From contig PMKM01000234.1 of NCBI GenBank assembly GCA_003157745.1, forward strand, positions 1-36,123: a stretch of DNA of 36,123 nt, in the 5' to 3' direction. Below, one piece after another: positions 1-7,037 of the stretch. Numbering within the stretch: the first letter of the stretch is position 1; the number at the start of each line of letters is the position of its first letter. The notes under the pieces were generated by a model that had not been told where the DNA came from, searched no databases, and saw nothing but the letters and a program-made list of their open reading frames with translations. The translations under genes and the position numbers were made by a program. The stretch comes from Bryobacterales bacterium. GTDB lineage: Bacteria > Acidobacteriota > Terriglobia > Bryobacterales > Bryobacteraceae.

Positions 1-222
1 CACGTGCGCGACATGGAAGTGACGGAACACCGCAACGTAATTTCAGCCGGCGCGGGCGTCGCGCAGATCTGGGCTGTTTGGCGGCTGACCAGGCGCGGTC
101 GATCTAAGCTCGGCTCGTCGCAACGGCGGTGAAATTGGACTGAAGTAGTAAGTACGCTCAGATTCTTCCGTTTTCTGGGAAATTCGCGCAGGTCTTCACT
201 TTTATGTCGCACACCCCGGGCC
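1..222. other. Left edge, no recognisable gene
   Basis: The + strand is open from base 1 to a TGA at 130-132 and could be the last 43 codons of a gene that starts outside the window, but the translated residues show no family signature that I recognise. The remaining bases up to the hicB start show no RNA gene, repeat or clear terminator. Confidence 0.3.
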
Positions 223-246
223 GTGATTGCGGTTCGCCGCACGCAG

Positions 247-252
247 TATGAT
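247..252 (+). promoter_or_regulatory. Candidate -10 box of hicBA (leaderless)
   Basis: TATGAT lies 6 nt upstream of the ATG at 259 and there is no Shine-Dalgarno sequence before that ATG, so transcription would begin at or next to the start codon. No convincing -35 hexamer is visible at 17 bp; the best is TGATTG at 224-229. Confidence 0.35.
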
Positions 253-258
253 GGACAT

Positions 259-525
259 ATGCTCCGCTTCCACGTCGCCTTCCGCATGCCGCGCGCGGCC
301 GGAGAGATGGTGGTTGCCGAAGCGCTCGATTTTCCGGGCGCCGTCTTGCAAGGCTTCGATCTGGCCGACGCGCGCCAGATGATTTCGAGCGCCATGGAAG
401 ACCTGGCCGAGTGTCTGATCGAGGAGGGCAAACTTTTGCCCACTCCCGGCACGGACGTCTCCGCCAATGCGGACCTGATAGAACTCGTTCCGTTATCCGT
501 CCACGTTGGAGCGCCCCACTCTTGA
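259..525 (+). CDS. hicB: HicB-family antitoxin
   Basis: An 88-residue protein of the HicB antitoxin type, which binds and neutralises the HicA mRNA interferase. The sequence shows the partial RNase H-like HicB fold: an N-terminal strand (MLRFHVAF), then EALDFPGAVLQGFDLADA, matching the usual 'PGC.t.Gdt.eEA' region, and a helix with MEDLAECLIEEGK. There is no C-terminal helix-turn-helix or ribbon-helix-helix DNA-binding domain, so autoregulation is not obvious. The ATG at 259 is preferred because homologous proteins start there; an in-frame GTG at 223 would add 12 unrelated residues. The stop TGA overlaps the TTG start of hicA, so the two are translationally coupled. The antitoxin-first order is the reverse of the E. 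coli locus. Confidence 0.8.
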   Translation: MLRFHVAFRMPRAAGEMVVAEALDFPGAVLQGFDLADARQMISSAMEDLAECLIEEGKLLPTPGTDVSANADLIELVPLSVHVGAPHS

Positions 526-710
526 AACGGCACGAACTGGCCGCTCACCGGAAGCGGCAAGGCTGCCTGGTGCACCGCGAAGACAGCCGCCACACGGTTT
601 ACTCCAATCCAGCCAATGGCGCGAAGGCTCCCGTCCCGCGTCACGCCGAGATCGACAATCGCCTGGCACAAGAGATCTGCCGGCAACTCGCAATAACGCC
701 GATCCGTTGA
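522..710 (+). CDS. hicA: HicA-family mRNA interferase toxin
   Basis: A 62-residue protein from a TTG start that overlaps the hicB stop (TTGA). It has the features of HicA toxins with a double-stranded-RNA-binding-like fold: LKRHELAAHRKRQGC at the N terminus, then the core DSRHTVYSNPANG with the catalytic-type His at residue 24, and VPRHAEID..LAQEICRQL at the C terminus. Family knowledge: HicA cleaves mRNA and is held by HicB. The length is normal for this subfamily (about 60 aa), so the gene looks intact. The TTG start and lack of its own ribosome site suggest that it is made only by coupling to hicB translation, keeping toxin below antitoxin. Confidence 0.85.
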   Translation: MKRHELAAHRKRQGCLVHREDSRHTVYSNPANGAKAPVPRHAEIDNRLAQEICRQLAITPIR

Positions 711-747
711 CGCTGCCGGCGCACGCCCGGTCCCGTGCACTTTTCTC

Positions 748-776
748 TTGCATCTTAGCTGTACTAGCTGTAATAA
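748..776 (+). promoter_or_regulatory. Promoter of the gntR-ABC operon
   Basis: TTGCAT at 748-753 and TAATAA at 771-776 are separated by exactly 17 bp. The predicted start of transcription falls at about 783-784, on the GTG start codon of the regulator, implying a leaderless message. Confidence 0.65.
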
Positions 777-780
777 TACA
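760..780 (+). promoter_or_regulatory. Operator-like inverted repeat over the -10
   Basis: Half-sites TGTACTA (760-766) and TAATACA (774-780) form an inverted repeat matching at 6 of 7 positions around a 7-bp centre. It covers the spacer and the -10 box, where a bound repressor would block RNA polymerase. The encoded GntR regulator is the obvious ligand (inference). Confidence 0.6.
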
Positions 781-783
781 CTT

Positions 784-1212
784 GTGATCCCGTTCCGCCT
801 GGTCTTTCAACCCGGCGTCGCTCTCTCCGAGCAGATTCTCTACGCGGCCACCAAGGCCATCGTCTCCGGCCAGCTTCGTCCCGGCGATCCCTTCCCTTCC
901 GTCCGTTCGCTCAGCAAGGAGCTCAAGGTCAACCCCAATACCGCCCACAAGGTCGTCATGCAATTGACCGCGCAGGGGCTGGTCGAGGTCCTTCCCGGCA
1001 TCGGAACCGTGGTCGCCCGCTCGCTTCCCAAACCCACCGCCGCCGCCCGCGCCGGCCTGCTCGGCGGCGAGATCGAAGGCCTGGTCGTCGAAGCCCGGCG
1101 CCTCGGCATGCAACTCGACGACGTGCTCGCCGCCGTCGCCCGTCATTGGCGCACCCTCGGCGGCGCCGAGCCGCCCCAACCCGCGAAAGGCGGGCGCAAA
1201 TCCAATGAGTAG
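784..1212 (+). CDS. GntR-family (YtrA-type) transcriptional regulator
   Basis: A 142-residue repressor-type protein. The N-terminal winged helix-turn-helix of the GntR family is clear (residues about 10-75: LSEQILYAATKAIVSGQLRP, then FPSVRSLSKELKVNPNTAHK, then LVEVLPGIGTVVA). The C-terminal part is short (about 65 residues), as in the YtrA subfamily, which typically controls neighbouring ABC transporter genes and itself. The GTG at 784 is chosen over an upstream TTG at 748 because the TTG lies inside the -35 box. The stop overlaps the start of the ABC ATPase gene by 8 nt, so the regulator and transporter form one operon. An effector cannot be read from the sequence. Confidence 0.88.
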   Translation: MIPFRLVFQPGVALSEQILYAATKAIVSGQLRPGDPFPSVRSLSKELKVNPNTAHKVVMQLTAQGLVEVLPGIGTVVARSLPKPTAAARAGLLGGEIEGLVVEARRLGMQLDDVLAAVARHWRTLGGAEPPQPAKGGRKSNE

Positions 1213-2110
1213 CCCCATCTCGACTCACAACCTGTCGAAAGCTTTCCGCCGCACCGAAGCGGTCCACGCGTTGGACCTCGCCGTACCCGAGGGCAGCATC
1301 TACGCGTTGATCGGCCCCAATGGCGCCGGCAAGACCACCACCATCAAGCTGTTGATGAACATCCTGCGCGCCTCCTCCGGCTCCGCCGAAGTGCTCGGCG
1401 TCGATTCGCGCCGCCTCTCGCCCCGCGAGTTCGCCCGCATCGGCTACGTCTCGGAAAATCAGGAAATGCCCGAATGGATGACGGTCGATTATTTCCTTCG
1501 CTACCTGCGCCCGTTCTACCCCACCTGGGACGATTCGCTCGCCGAAGACCTCGTGCGCCAGTTCGAACTCCCGCGCGACCGCAAGCTGCGCCACCTCTCG
1601 CGCGGTATGCGTATGAAGGCCGCGCTCGCTTCCTCGCTCGCCTATCGTCCCGAGTTGATCGTCCTCGACGAGCCCTTCACCGGCCTCGACGCCCTCGTAC
1701 GCGACGAGTTCACCCGCAGCCTGCTCGAGCGCGCCGAGGGCACCACCATTCTCATCTCCTCGCACGACCTCGCCGAAATCGAAAGCTTCGCCAGTCACGT
1801 CGCCTACATCGAGGAGGGCCGTCTCCGCTTCGCCGAAGAGATGGCCGCCCTCGCCGACCGCTTCCGCCAGGTCGAGTTGACCTTCGACGCGCCACCCGCG
1901 CTTCCCGCCGATTGGCCCGCCGCCTGGATGCGCTCCGAAACCTCCGCCGCGGTCCTCCGCTTCATCGATAGTCAATTCGATCCCGAGCGCACGCCCGCCC
2001 AAATTGAGCGCCTCTTCCCCGACGCCCGCAACGTCGCCTGTCACGCCATGTCTCTCCGCGAGATCTTTGTCGCGTTAGCCACAGCCGGCCGCCACGCCAA
2101 GGCCGCGTAA
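1205..2110 (+). CDS. ABC transporter ATP-binding protein
   Basis: A 301-residue cytoplasmic ATPase that should power the two membrane proteins encoded next. Walker A is GPNGAGKTT (residues 37-45), the signature is LSRGM instead of LSGGQ, Walker B is LIVLDEPFTGLD, and the switch His lies in ISSHDLAEIE. The C-terminal ~80 residues are the variable extension found in ABC-2 type exporters. It overlaps gntR by 8 nt and the first permease starts 13 nt after its stop. Operons of this type (YtrA regulator, ATPase, ABC-2 permease) usually act in antibiotic or envelope stress export or lipid handling; the substrate here is unknown. Confidence 0.93.
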   Translation: MSSPISTHNLSKAFRRTEAVHALDLAVPEGSIYALIGPNGAGKTTTIKLLMNILRASSGSAEVLGVDSRRLSPREFARIGYVSENQEMPEWMTVDYFLRYLRPFYPTWDDSLAEDLVRQFELPRDRKLRHLSRGMRMKAALASSLAYRPELIVLDEPFTGLDALVRDEFTRSLLERAEGTTILISSHDLAEIESFASHVAYIEEGRLRFAEEMAALADRFRQVELTFDAPPALPADWPAAWMRSETSAAVLRFIDSQFDPERTPAQIERLFPDARNVACHAMSLREIFVALATAGRHAKAA

Positions 2111-2122
2111 CCCGGAGCAGCT

Positions 2123-3658
2123 ATGCGACAAGCCATTCATATCTTCCGCAAAGATTTGAGACACTGCTGGCCCTATATCGCCGCTGTGGTTGGACTTACT
2201 GCGATTCGCGCCTGCCAGGCGTCCCTGGATATGCCAGAGCCTCAAAGTTATCGTCTCTACACTAATGGTTTCGTGATCGCGTGTCTCATGGCTTTAGCGT
2301 GGTGGCTAGCCATCGGCGCCGCCATCCATGGCGAAAGCCTCGTGGGCGAACGCCAGTTCTGGACCACGCGCCCTTACTCGTGGAAAAGCCTGCTAAGTGC
2401 CAAGTTACTATTTATCGCCGCATTTCTGGCCGTGCCGCTATTGATTTCCGATTGTATCATCTTACTCGCGAGCGGGTTCAACCCACTTGATTTGATTCCC
2501 GGCCTGCTCTCGCGCCAATGTTGGTTTCTTGCCTTTCTCGTTCTGCCATTCGTGGTCGCCATGCTGACCCGCGCACCCCAGCAGTTAGCACTTGCCGGCA
2601 TCTTATTCTTGCTCGTCTCCTATGTTGCATTAAACGAGCTTCGGTCTCACTCCACTCCGTTTCTTGGGATTGTGAATCCGGAACCGGCGTGGATCGACGC
2701 CGCCGCGCCGTGGCTGGCGCCCGCCCTGGCGCTCCCGCTCATCGTGTGGCAATATGCGCGACGCCGCACCGTCCCGGTTCTGGTGCTGGCGATCGTGTGC
2801 TTCGGTTTGGCGCCGGCCCTCGCTGATCGTTGGATTCGATTTCATTGGTCCGGATCTCCGCAGGAGGATCCAAGGTACGCGAAAGTCGGAGTCCGATTGG
2901 ACGCCGACCCTGCCGAAGCGAAACCGGCGGGCACGGACTGGCAGTCGAGATATCTGAGCGGCATCCCTGTGAAGTCTAGTGGTTGGCCGCGCGATCTGAT
3001 GACTCGCCGGCTGCTCACAGTGGACCCTGTCTGGCCGGGCCGGGGAGTTGTGGTCTCATCTCAAGCCGTGCCGGACAGTTCCTCCAGAATATCCACCGCC
3101 AGCGATGGCCGGGACTGGCTCTGGTTTAGCACCTACGACATGACCTTGAAGGCGGAGGCTTGGGGCCACCCGGCTCGCGTGGACGTCATGGTCAATATGG
3201 AACTCGATCTGTTCGAGCGCAAGTTGAGTGCCACCATCCATCCGGGGCGCGCTTGGACATATGTCCCGGGATTCGGAAACGTCAAGTTCGTGGAAGTCCT
3301 GGGCGGCGGCTATCCTCTCTGCCGCACCGCACTTCAGCCCGCCGATTCAGGATGGACTTACAGCCTTCGCGACACGGATAACGGAATTACCATGGACGCC
3401 GCATGGTCCGTGCAGTTGTTTGACGGACCCGTTTCTCCTTATTGGTTCCCAACAATTCCAGTCAACTCCCATGCCGGAAGATTCGTCCTACTCACCGCCA
3501 ATCCGACGACAGGCGGAACCACTGCGGGCTTCGCTCCCGTGCATCACGACCCTTCGCAGCCGTTGATCTTCACCGCCAAACATCAGGTCGCCAAGCTGAG
3601 CCGCGTCCTGATCATCCCCAAAGTCCAACTACCCAGCCTCCCAACCAGGCATCGCTAG
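2123..3658 (+). CDS. ABC-2 type permease with large C-terminal domain, copy 1
   Basis: A 511-residue membrane protein, started by ATG after a GGAGC ribosome site. The first ~235 residues contain six or seven hydrophobic segments (about 17-32, 49-68, 92-113, 133-148, 155-170, 190-210 and 217-233) and the motif ERQFWTTRPYSWKSLL shared with the next gene. The remaining ~275 residues are soluble in character, rich in beta-prone stretches and tryptophan, and presumably extracytoplasmic; I do not recognise a domain in them. Most ABC-2 permeases are 250-400 residues and lack such a domain. The gene lies between the ATPase and a paralogue with near-identical N terminus, so the two permeases probably form a heterodimer. 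Confidence 0.8.
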   Translation: MRQAIHIFRKDLRHCWPYIAAVVGLTAIRACQASLDMPEPQSYRLYTNGFVIACLMALAWWLAIGAAIHGESLVGERQFWTTRPYSWKSLLSAKLLFIAAFLAVPLLISDCIILLASGFNPLDLIPGLLSRQCWFLAFLVLPFVVAMLTRAPQQLALAGILFLLVSYVALNELRSHSTPFLGIVNPEPAWIDAAAPWLAPALALPLIVWQYARRRTVPVLVLAIVCFGLAPALADRWIRFHWSGSPQEDPRYAKVGVRLDADPAEAKPAGTDWQSRYLSGIPVKSSGWPRDLMTRRLLTVDPVWPGRGVVVSSQAVPDSSSRISTASDGRDWLWFSTYDMTLKAEAWGHPARVDVMVNMELDLFERKLSATIHPGRAWTYVPGFGNVKFVEVLGGGYPLCRTALQPADSGWTYSLRDTDNGITMDAAWSVQLFDGPVSPYWFPTIPVNSHAGRFVLLTANPTTGGTTAGFAPVHHDPSQPLIFTAKHQVAKLSRVLIIPKVQLPSLPTRHR

Positions 3659-3667
3659 AGAGCAGCC

Positions 3668-5152
3668 ATGCGACAAGCTATTCATATCTTCCGCAAAGAC
3701 GTCCGGCACTGCTGGCCCTACATTGCCGCGGTAACTGCGCTCACCACCGTAACAGCCGGGCAGGCATGTCTTGCCACTACGGATCCACTGGAACCGCTCT
3801 TCGACCCGACTTTCGTCTCACTTCTGCTAGTGCTGGCGTGGTGGCTTACCATCGGCGCTGCCGTCCACGACGAGAGTCTCGTTGGGGAACGCCAGTTCTG
3901 GACCACGCGTCCATACTCGGGAAAGAGCCTGCTCACTGCCAAGTTACTGGTCGTCGCCGTCTTTGTGTCTCTGCCCATCTTTCTTTCCGATTGCGTCGTC
4001 TTTCTCGCTAACGGCTACAATCCGCTTTCCCTCTGGCCCACCCTGCTCTTGCGCCAATGCTGGTTGCTTGGATTCCTCATCCTGCCGTTCATCGCCGCGG
4101 CACTCACGCGGCTGACTCGCGACTTGGCGTTCACCGGCCTTGCGTTCTATGCCGGTTTTTTTATCGCTATGTACGCATTCGTACTGAGCTTCAAGCAAGG
4201 TCTTGGTACGACAGCGTCTGGCCAGCCCTCCTGGGCTTGGCAGGTCACTCCCTGGTTGATTCCGGCGTTGGGACTCTGCCTGATCGTGTGGCACTACGCG
4301 CGCCGTAGGACCGTGCTGGTCCCGGCGCTCACAATTGGTCTCGCGGGACTCGCGCCGTTCGCAATGGTACCGCAGTTCCTGCGAATGGCTTCCGTCGCCG
4401 CCAACACTTCTCTGCAAGCCGGTCCGGGATACCCCGGCATCAGTCTTCAATCGGCTTCCCCGAGGCACGCGAACCGGTCCAACGCCGACACCCTGACGGC
4501 ACGCTTGATCGATATTCCTGTGCGCGTCGGCGGCTGGCCCCGGAACCAGATGGAATGCCGAAACGCCCAATTGACGGTCACGGCAATCGAACCCGGACCG
4601 GCAGTTCCGCTGTGGGAGTTAAACGACTTCAACAAGTGCATCACCACCAGCGCCGGCGACAATGCCGAGTCAATTCAGTTCTCCATCGACAGTCCCGCGA
4701 CACATATCCCGGATAGAGTGAACCTGCGAATGTCTGTCACCTTGGACATTCTCGAGCGCCAGACTAAAGTCGACTTATGGCCTGGGCGCGGCTGGACCAG
4801 TGTTCCTGGATTCGGTCAAGTCACTTGGCTGGACGATTCGAACTCGGCACGCCACCTCCTCTGGTACGTTCCGCTACTGCCGGGTGAGCGGCGGCGAACC
4901 TACGACGTCGGTTACGCCACGTCCCAGTCTGTTCCTGAAACCAGTTCCATAGTGTCGGGTTCTAATTACCCCGCCTCTCCCATCCTGTTCCAGGTGACTC
5001 CTATCAACTGGCAGTCCGGGGCGCTAAGCTTGCCTTCGCCCAGTTCGCCGCCGCTGGCCTTCACCGCTCAACGCCGGCTAGCCACTGTCCACCGCGAGTT
5101 GAACCTCTCGAACGTCCGCCTCGCCGACTATCTAGCCAGCGATCAGCGATAG
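3668..5152 (+). CDS. ABC-2 type permease with large C-terminal domain, copy 2
   Basis: A 494-residue paralogue of the preceding gene, nine bases after its stop. The first 22 residues differ at a single position (Leu/Val), and the motif ERQFWTTRPYSGKSLL recurs; the soluble C-terminal half is much more diverged although its layout (R.IDIPVRVGGWPRN..., WPGRGWTSVPGFGQV...) still follows copy 1 (IPVKSSGWPRD, HPGRAWTYVPGFGNV). This shows a tandem duplication followed by divergence of the soluble part. Six or seven hydrophobic segments occupy the first ~235 residues. Role inferred: second half of the transporter membrane channel. The stop lies directly beside a fragment resembling the end of a histidine kinase gene. 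Confidence 0.8.
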   Translation: MRQAIHIFRKDVRHCWPYIAAVTALTTVTAGQACLATTDPLEPLFDPTFVSLLLVLAWWLTIGAAVHDESLVGERQFWTTRPYSGKSLLTAKLLVVAVFVSLPIFLSDCVVFLANGYNPLSLWPTLLLRQCWLLGFLILPFIAAALTRLTRDLAFTGLAFYAGFFIAMYAFVLSFKQGLGTTASGQPSWAWQVTPWLIPALGLCLIVWHYARRRTVLVPALTIGLAGLAPFAMVPQFLRMASVAANTSLQAGPGYPGISLQSASPRHANRSNADTLTARLIDIPVRVGGWPRNQMECRNAQLTVTAIEPGPAVPLWELNDFNKCITTSAGDNAESIQFSIDSPATHIPDRVNLRMSVTLDILERQTKVDLWPGRGWTSVPGFGQVTWLDDSNSARHLLWYVPLLPGERRRTYDVGYATSQSVPETSSIVSGSNYPASPILFQVTPINWQSGALSLPSPSSPPLAFTAQRRLATVHRELNLSNVRLADYLASDQR

Positions 5153-5196
5153 CCCTCCGCCGTCCCCGCATCCGTCCGCGCCGTAGCGCACTTCCA
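5152..5196 (-). repeat. Remnant copy of the histidine kinase 3' end
   Basis: These 45 bases match 6047-6099, inside the C-terminal coding region of the LytS-type kinase gene, at 43 of 45 positions with one 8-nt gap. Read on the - strand it still encodes the DAGTAEG peptide of that kinase. It is therefore a broken fragment of a kinase gene, placed on the opposite side of the AbrB-VapC module from the intact gene. Confidence 0.75.
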
Positions 5197-5277
5197 TGCG
5201 ACGAATCGATCAACCGTTCCCATAACAGCAGCGTGCACCCCGGCGCCATTCTCGGGTACTGCGGTTCGACAGTCGTA

Positions 5278-5307
5278 TTGTGCCCCAAGGCCCTCGCGCG
5301 GTAAGAT
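5278..5307 (+). promoter_or_regulatory. Promoter of the AbrB-VapC pair
   Basis: TTGTGC (5278-5283) and TAAGAT (5302-5307) with an 18-bp spacer. The -10 lies inside the palindrome at 5300-5316, and the start codon follows 9 nt after it, so the message has little or no leader. Confidence 0.45.
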
Positions 5308-5316
5308 ATTCTTACC
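5300..5316 (+). promoter_or_regulatory. Perfect palindromic operator before the antitoxin gene
   Basis: GGTAAGA-TAT-TCTTACC is a perfect 7-bp inverted repeat around 3 bp and ends exactly at the GTG start codon of the antitoxin. AbrB/MazE-type antitoxins bind palindromes of this kind to repress their own operon (family knowledge), so this is the likely autoregulatory site. Confidence 0.7.
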
Positions 5317-5574
5317 GTGCAGACCCGCATTTCCAGCAAGGGGCAGGTGGTTCTTCCCGGTCCTATCCGGCGAAGGCTTGGGCTTGGCCCTGGCGATGCT
5401 CTCGAAGCTACCGTGAAGAGCGGGCAAATCGTCCTTACGCCCCACCATGCGCGCCCCTCTAAAGCGACCATCGGGCGCGATACCGTCACTGGTCTGCCGG
5501 TTCTCCGTGCCGGGTTGCGGGCGCCGCAACTCTCGAGCGCACAGGTTGAGGAGATTTTGTCGAATCTGCCGTGA
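5317..5574 (+). CDS. AbrB/MazE-type antitoxin
   Basis: An 85-residue protein with a swapped-hairpin AbrB DNA-binding domain in residues 1-43 (TRISSKGQVVLPGPIRRRLGLGPGDALEATV), the classic SpoVT/AbrB pattern. The C-terminal part, with LSSAQVEEILSNLP at the end, is the expected toxin-wrapping tail. It starts with GTG directly after a palindrome and its TGA stop overlaps the GTG start of the PIN-domain toxin (GTGA). This is a VapB-like antitoxin that would neutralise and co-repress with the next gene product. Confidence 0.85.
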   Translation: MQTRISSKGQVVLPGPIRRRLGLGPGDALEATVKSGQIVLTPHHARPSKATIGRDTVTGLPVLRAGLRAPQLSSAQVEEILSNLP

Positions 5575-5975
5575 GATATCTGCTTGATGTAAACGCACTG
5601 GTCGCGCTGGGCTTTCTCGAACACGAGTTTCATCAGCGCATGGGCCGGTGGCTGCTAAGTCTGCGGAAGGGCGAGAGCTACGAAATCCTGACTTGCCCGA
5701 TCGCGGAATTGGGATTCGTCCGCGTTCTCTCTCAGGCTCCGCAATACGGATTGACCGTCGCTCAGTCGAGAACTCTCCTCGGGAGACTCAAGTCGCAGCG
5801 AAGGGTCCCCTTTCGCTTCATCCCCGACGATCACGACATATCGCGGCTTCCTGCATGGGTCAAGACGGGGCGGCAGACTACCGACGGCCATTTGGCCGAG
5901 TTGGCGCGGGCGCACGATTCCGTGCTTGCGACGCTGGACGAACGAATCCCCTCCGCGTTCGTCATTCCCGGCTAA
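5571..5975 (+). CDS. vapC: VapC-type PIN-domain ribonuclease toxin
   Basis: A 134-residue PIN-domain protein, normal length for VapC. The acidic catalytic residues are visible: Asp6 in YLLDVNALVAL, Glu near residue 45 in CPIAELGFVRVL, the Asp of TTDGHLAELA, and the C-terminal Asp of VLATLDE. Known role of the family: Mg-dependent endoribonuclease cutting tRNA or rRNA, inhibited by its cognate antitoxin. Translation is coupled to the antitoxin by a 4-nt overlap. It ends 29 nt before the stop of the convergent kinase gene. The DNA segment holding the pair is bordered by two copies of kinase sequence, which suggests insertion. Confidence 0.87.
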   Translation: MRYLLDVNALVALGFLEHEFHQRMGRWLLSLRKGESYEILTCPIAELGFVRVLSQAPQYGLTVAQSRTLLGRLKSQRRVPFRFIPDDHDISRLPAWVKTGRQTTDGHLAELARAHDSVLATLDERIPSAFVIPG

Positions 5976-6004
5976 CGCGCGATGGTGAGAAGTGGCCCGC
6001 CGAT

Positions 6005-7033
6005 TTAGGCTTTCTCGCATGGCAGCCGCACCACCACCCGGTAAACGCCCTCCGCCGTCCCCGCGTCCATCCGCGCCCCCGCGCCGTAGCGCACTTCCAA
6101 CCGGCGGCGCACTTGCGCCAGACCCACGCCCAGCCGCTGCTGCGGCGGCGCTTCGGCATCGAACGGGTTCGTCACGGTGACCACGGCGTCGTCCCCGTCC
6201 CTGCACGCTTCCAGGCGAATCGTGCCGCCTTCCACCATCCCCGCAATGCCGTGCTTGACGGCGTTCTCGACCAGCGGCTGCAATAGCAGCGCCGGCACCG
6301 CGCAACTCTCGCATCCGTTTTCGATTTCGATCTCGACCCGCAGCCGGTCGCTAAATCGCACCCGCTCCAACTCCAGATAATTCCGCGCCAGGTCCAACTC
6401 CTCGCCCAGCGGAATCGTCGGCCGGCTGCCGAGGCCCAGGCTGATTCGCAGAAAATCGGAAAGCCGTATGCACATCTCGCGCGCCCGCGCGCCGTCCACC
6501 GACGCCAGCGCCGCAATCGAATGCAGACTGTTGAACAGGAAGTGCGGATGGATTTGCAGCCGCAACGCCTGCAGTTCCGCCTCGCGCGCCAACGCCCGCG
6601 CTTCCGCGACGCGCGCCTCCGATTGCCGCGATTCTTCGGCCGCCAGGCCCGCATAGTGCAACCCGGTCGAAAGCAGATAGAGCAGCACGCCCACGCCGAA
6701 CCACAGCGGCAAGTGCCCCGTCGCGTCGATCTTCATCGCCGCCGCCACCGCCCACGCGATCCCGCCCAGCAGCATCCCGCCCGCCGCCGCCGCCGCCGAA
6801 AACGTGACCGTCAACTCGGCCAGCGCCCCCACGCTGTACGGCCGGCTGCGGCACAAGTACCACGGCGACAGGCAGACGAAGGCGTACACGAAACACGCCG
6901 GCGCCATCACCGCCGCCGCTTGCGCCAGGCGGAATCCGCCCCCCGCCCACGTCAGGTAAGTGAGCAGCGCCCCCGCCGGCACCCACGCCAGCAGATAAAT
7001 CAGGATTCGCCGCGACGCCAGTATCGGATGCAT
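6005..7033 (-). CDS. LytS/YehU-type sensor histidine kinase
   Basis: A 342-residue membrane histidine kinase of the His_kinase (LytS-like) family. Four hydrophobic segments lie in the first ~130 residues (about 10-30, 40-58, 72-98, 110-130), followed by a short coiled coil (EESRQSEARVAEARALAREAEL), the phosphoacceptor box QIHPHFLFNSLHS (candidate His164), the N box LVENAVKHG, and the G box GVGLAQVRRRLEVRYG. No periplasmic sensing domain is seen. It is the third gene of a leftward operon after two LiaI/LiaF-like genes (gap 4 nt). Kinases of this family normally sit beside a LytTR response-regulator gene; none is present in the window, so its partner is elsewhere or lost. Confidence 0.92.
   Translation of the reverse strand: MHPILASRRILIYLLAWVPAGALLTYLTWAGGGFRLAQAAAVMAPACFVYAFVCLSPWYLCRSRPYSVGALAELTVTFSAAAAAGGMLLGGIAWAVAAAMKIDATGHLPLWFGVGVLLYLLSTGLHYAGLAAEESRQSEARVAEARALAREAELQALRLQIHPHFLFNSLHSIAALASVDGARAREMCIRLSDFLRISLGLGSRPTIPLGEELDLARNYLELERVRFSDRLRVEIEIENGCESCAVPALLLQPLVENAVKHGIAGMVEGGTIRLEACRDGDDAVVTVTNPFDAEAPPQQRLGVGLAQVRRRLEVRYGAGARMDAGTAEGVYRVVVRLPCEKA
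6047..6099 (-). repeat. Source copy of the kinase fragment repeated at 5152-5196
   Basis: This piece of the intact kinase gene encodes the residues around DAGTAEG near the C terminus. It is the parent-like copy of the 45-bp remnant beside the permease gene; the copies differ at two bases and by an 8-nt gap, and lie about 0.9 kb apart in the same orientation. Confidence 0.75.
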
Positions 7034-7037
7034 CGCC

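Noticed and set aside
748-783. TTG start extending the GntR protein by 12 residues
   Set aside because: The TTG lies in the -35 hexamer of the promoter and the added residues do not match the family.
956-2044. Long open frame on the - strand opposite the GntR and ABC ATPase genes
   Set aside because: It is the antisense shadow of high-GC coding sequence; the + strand proteins carry clear family motifs and this frame has none.
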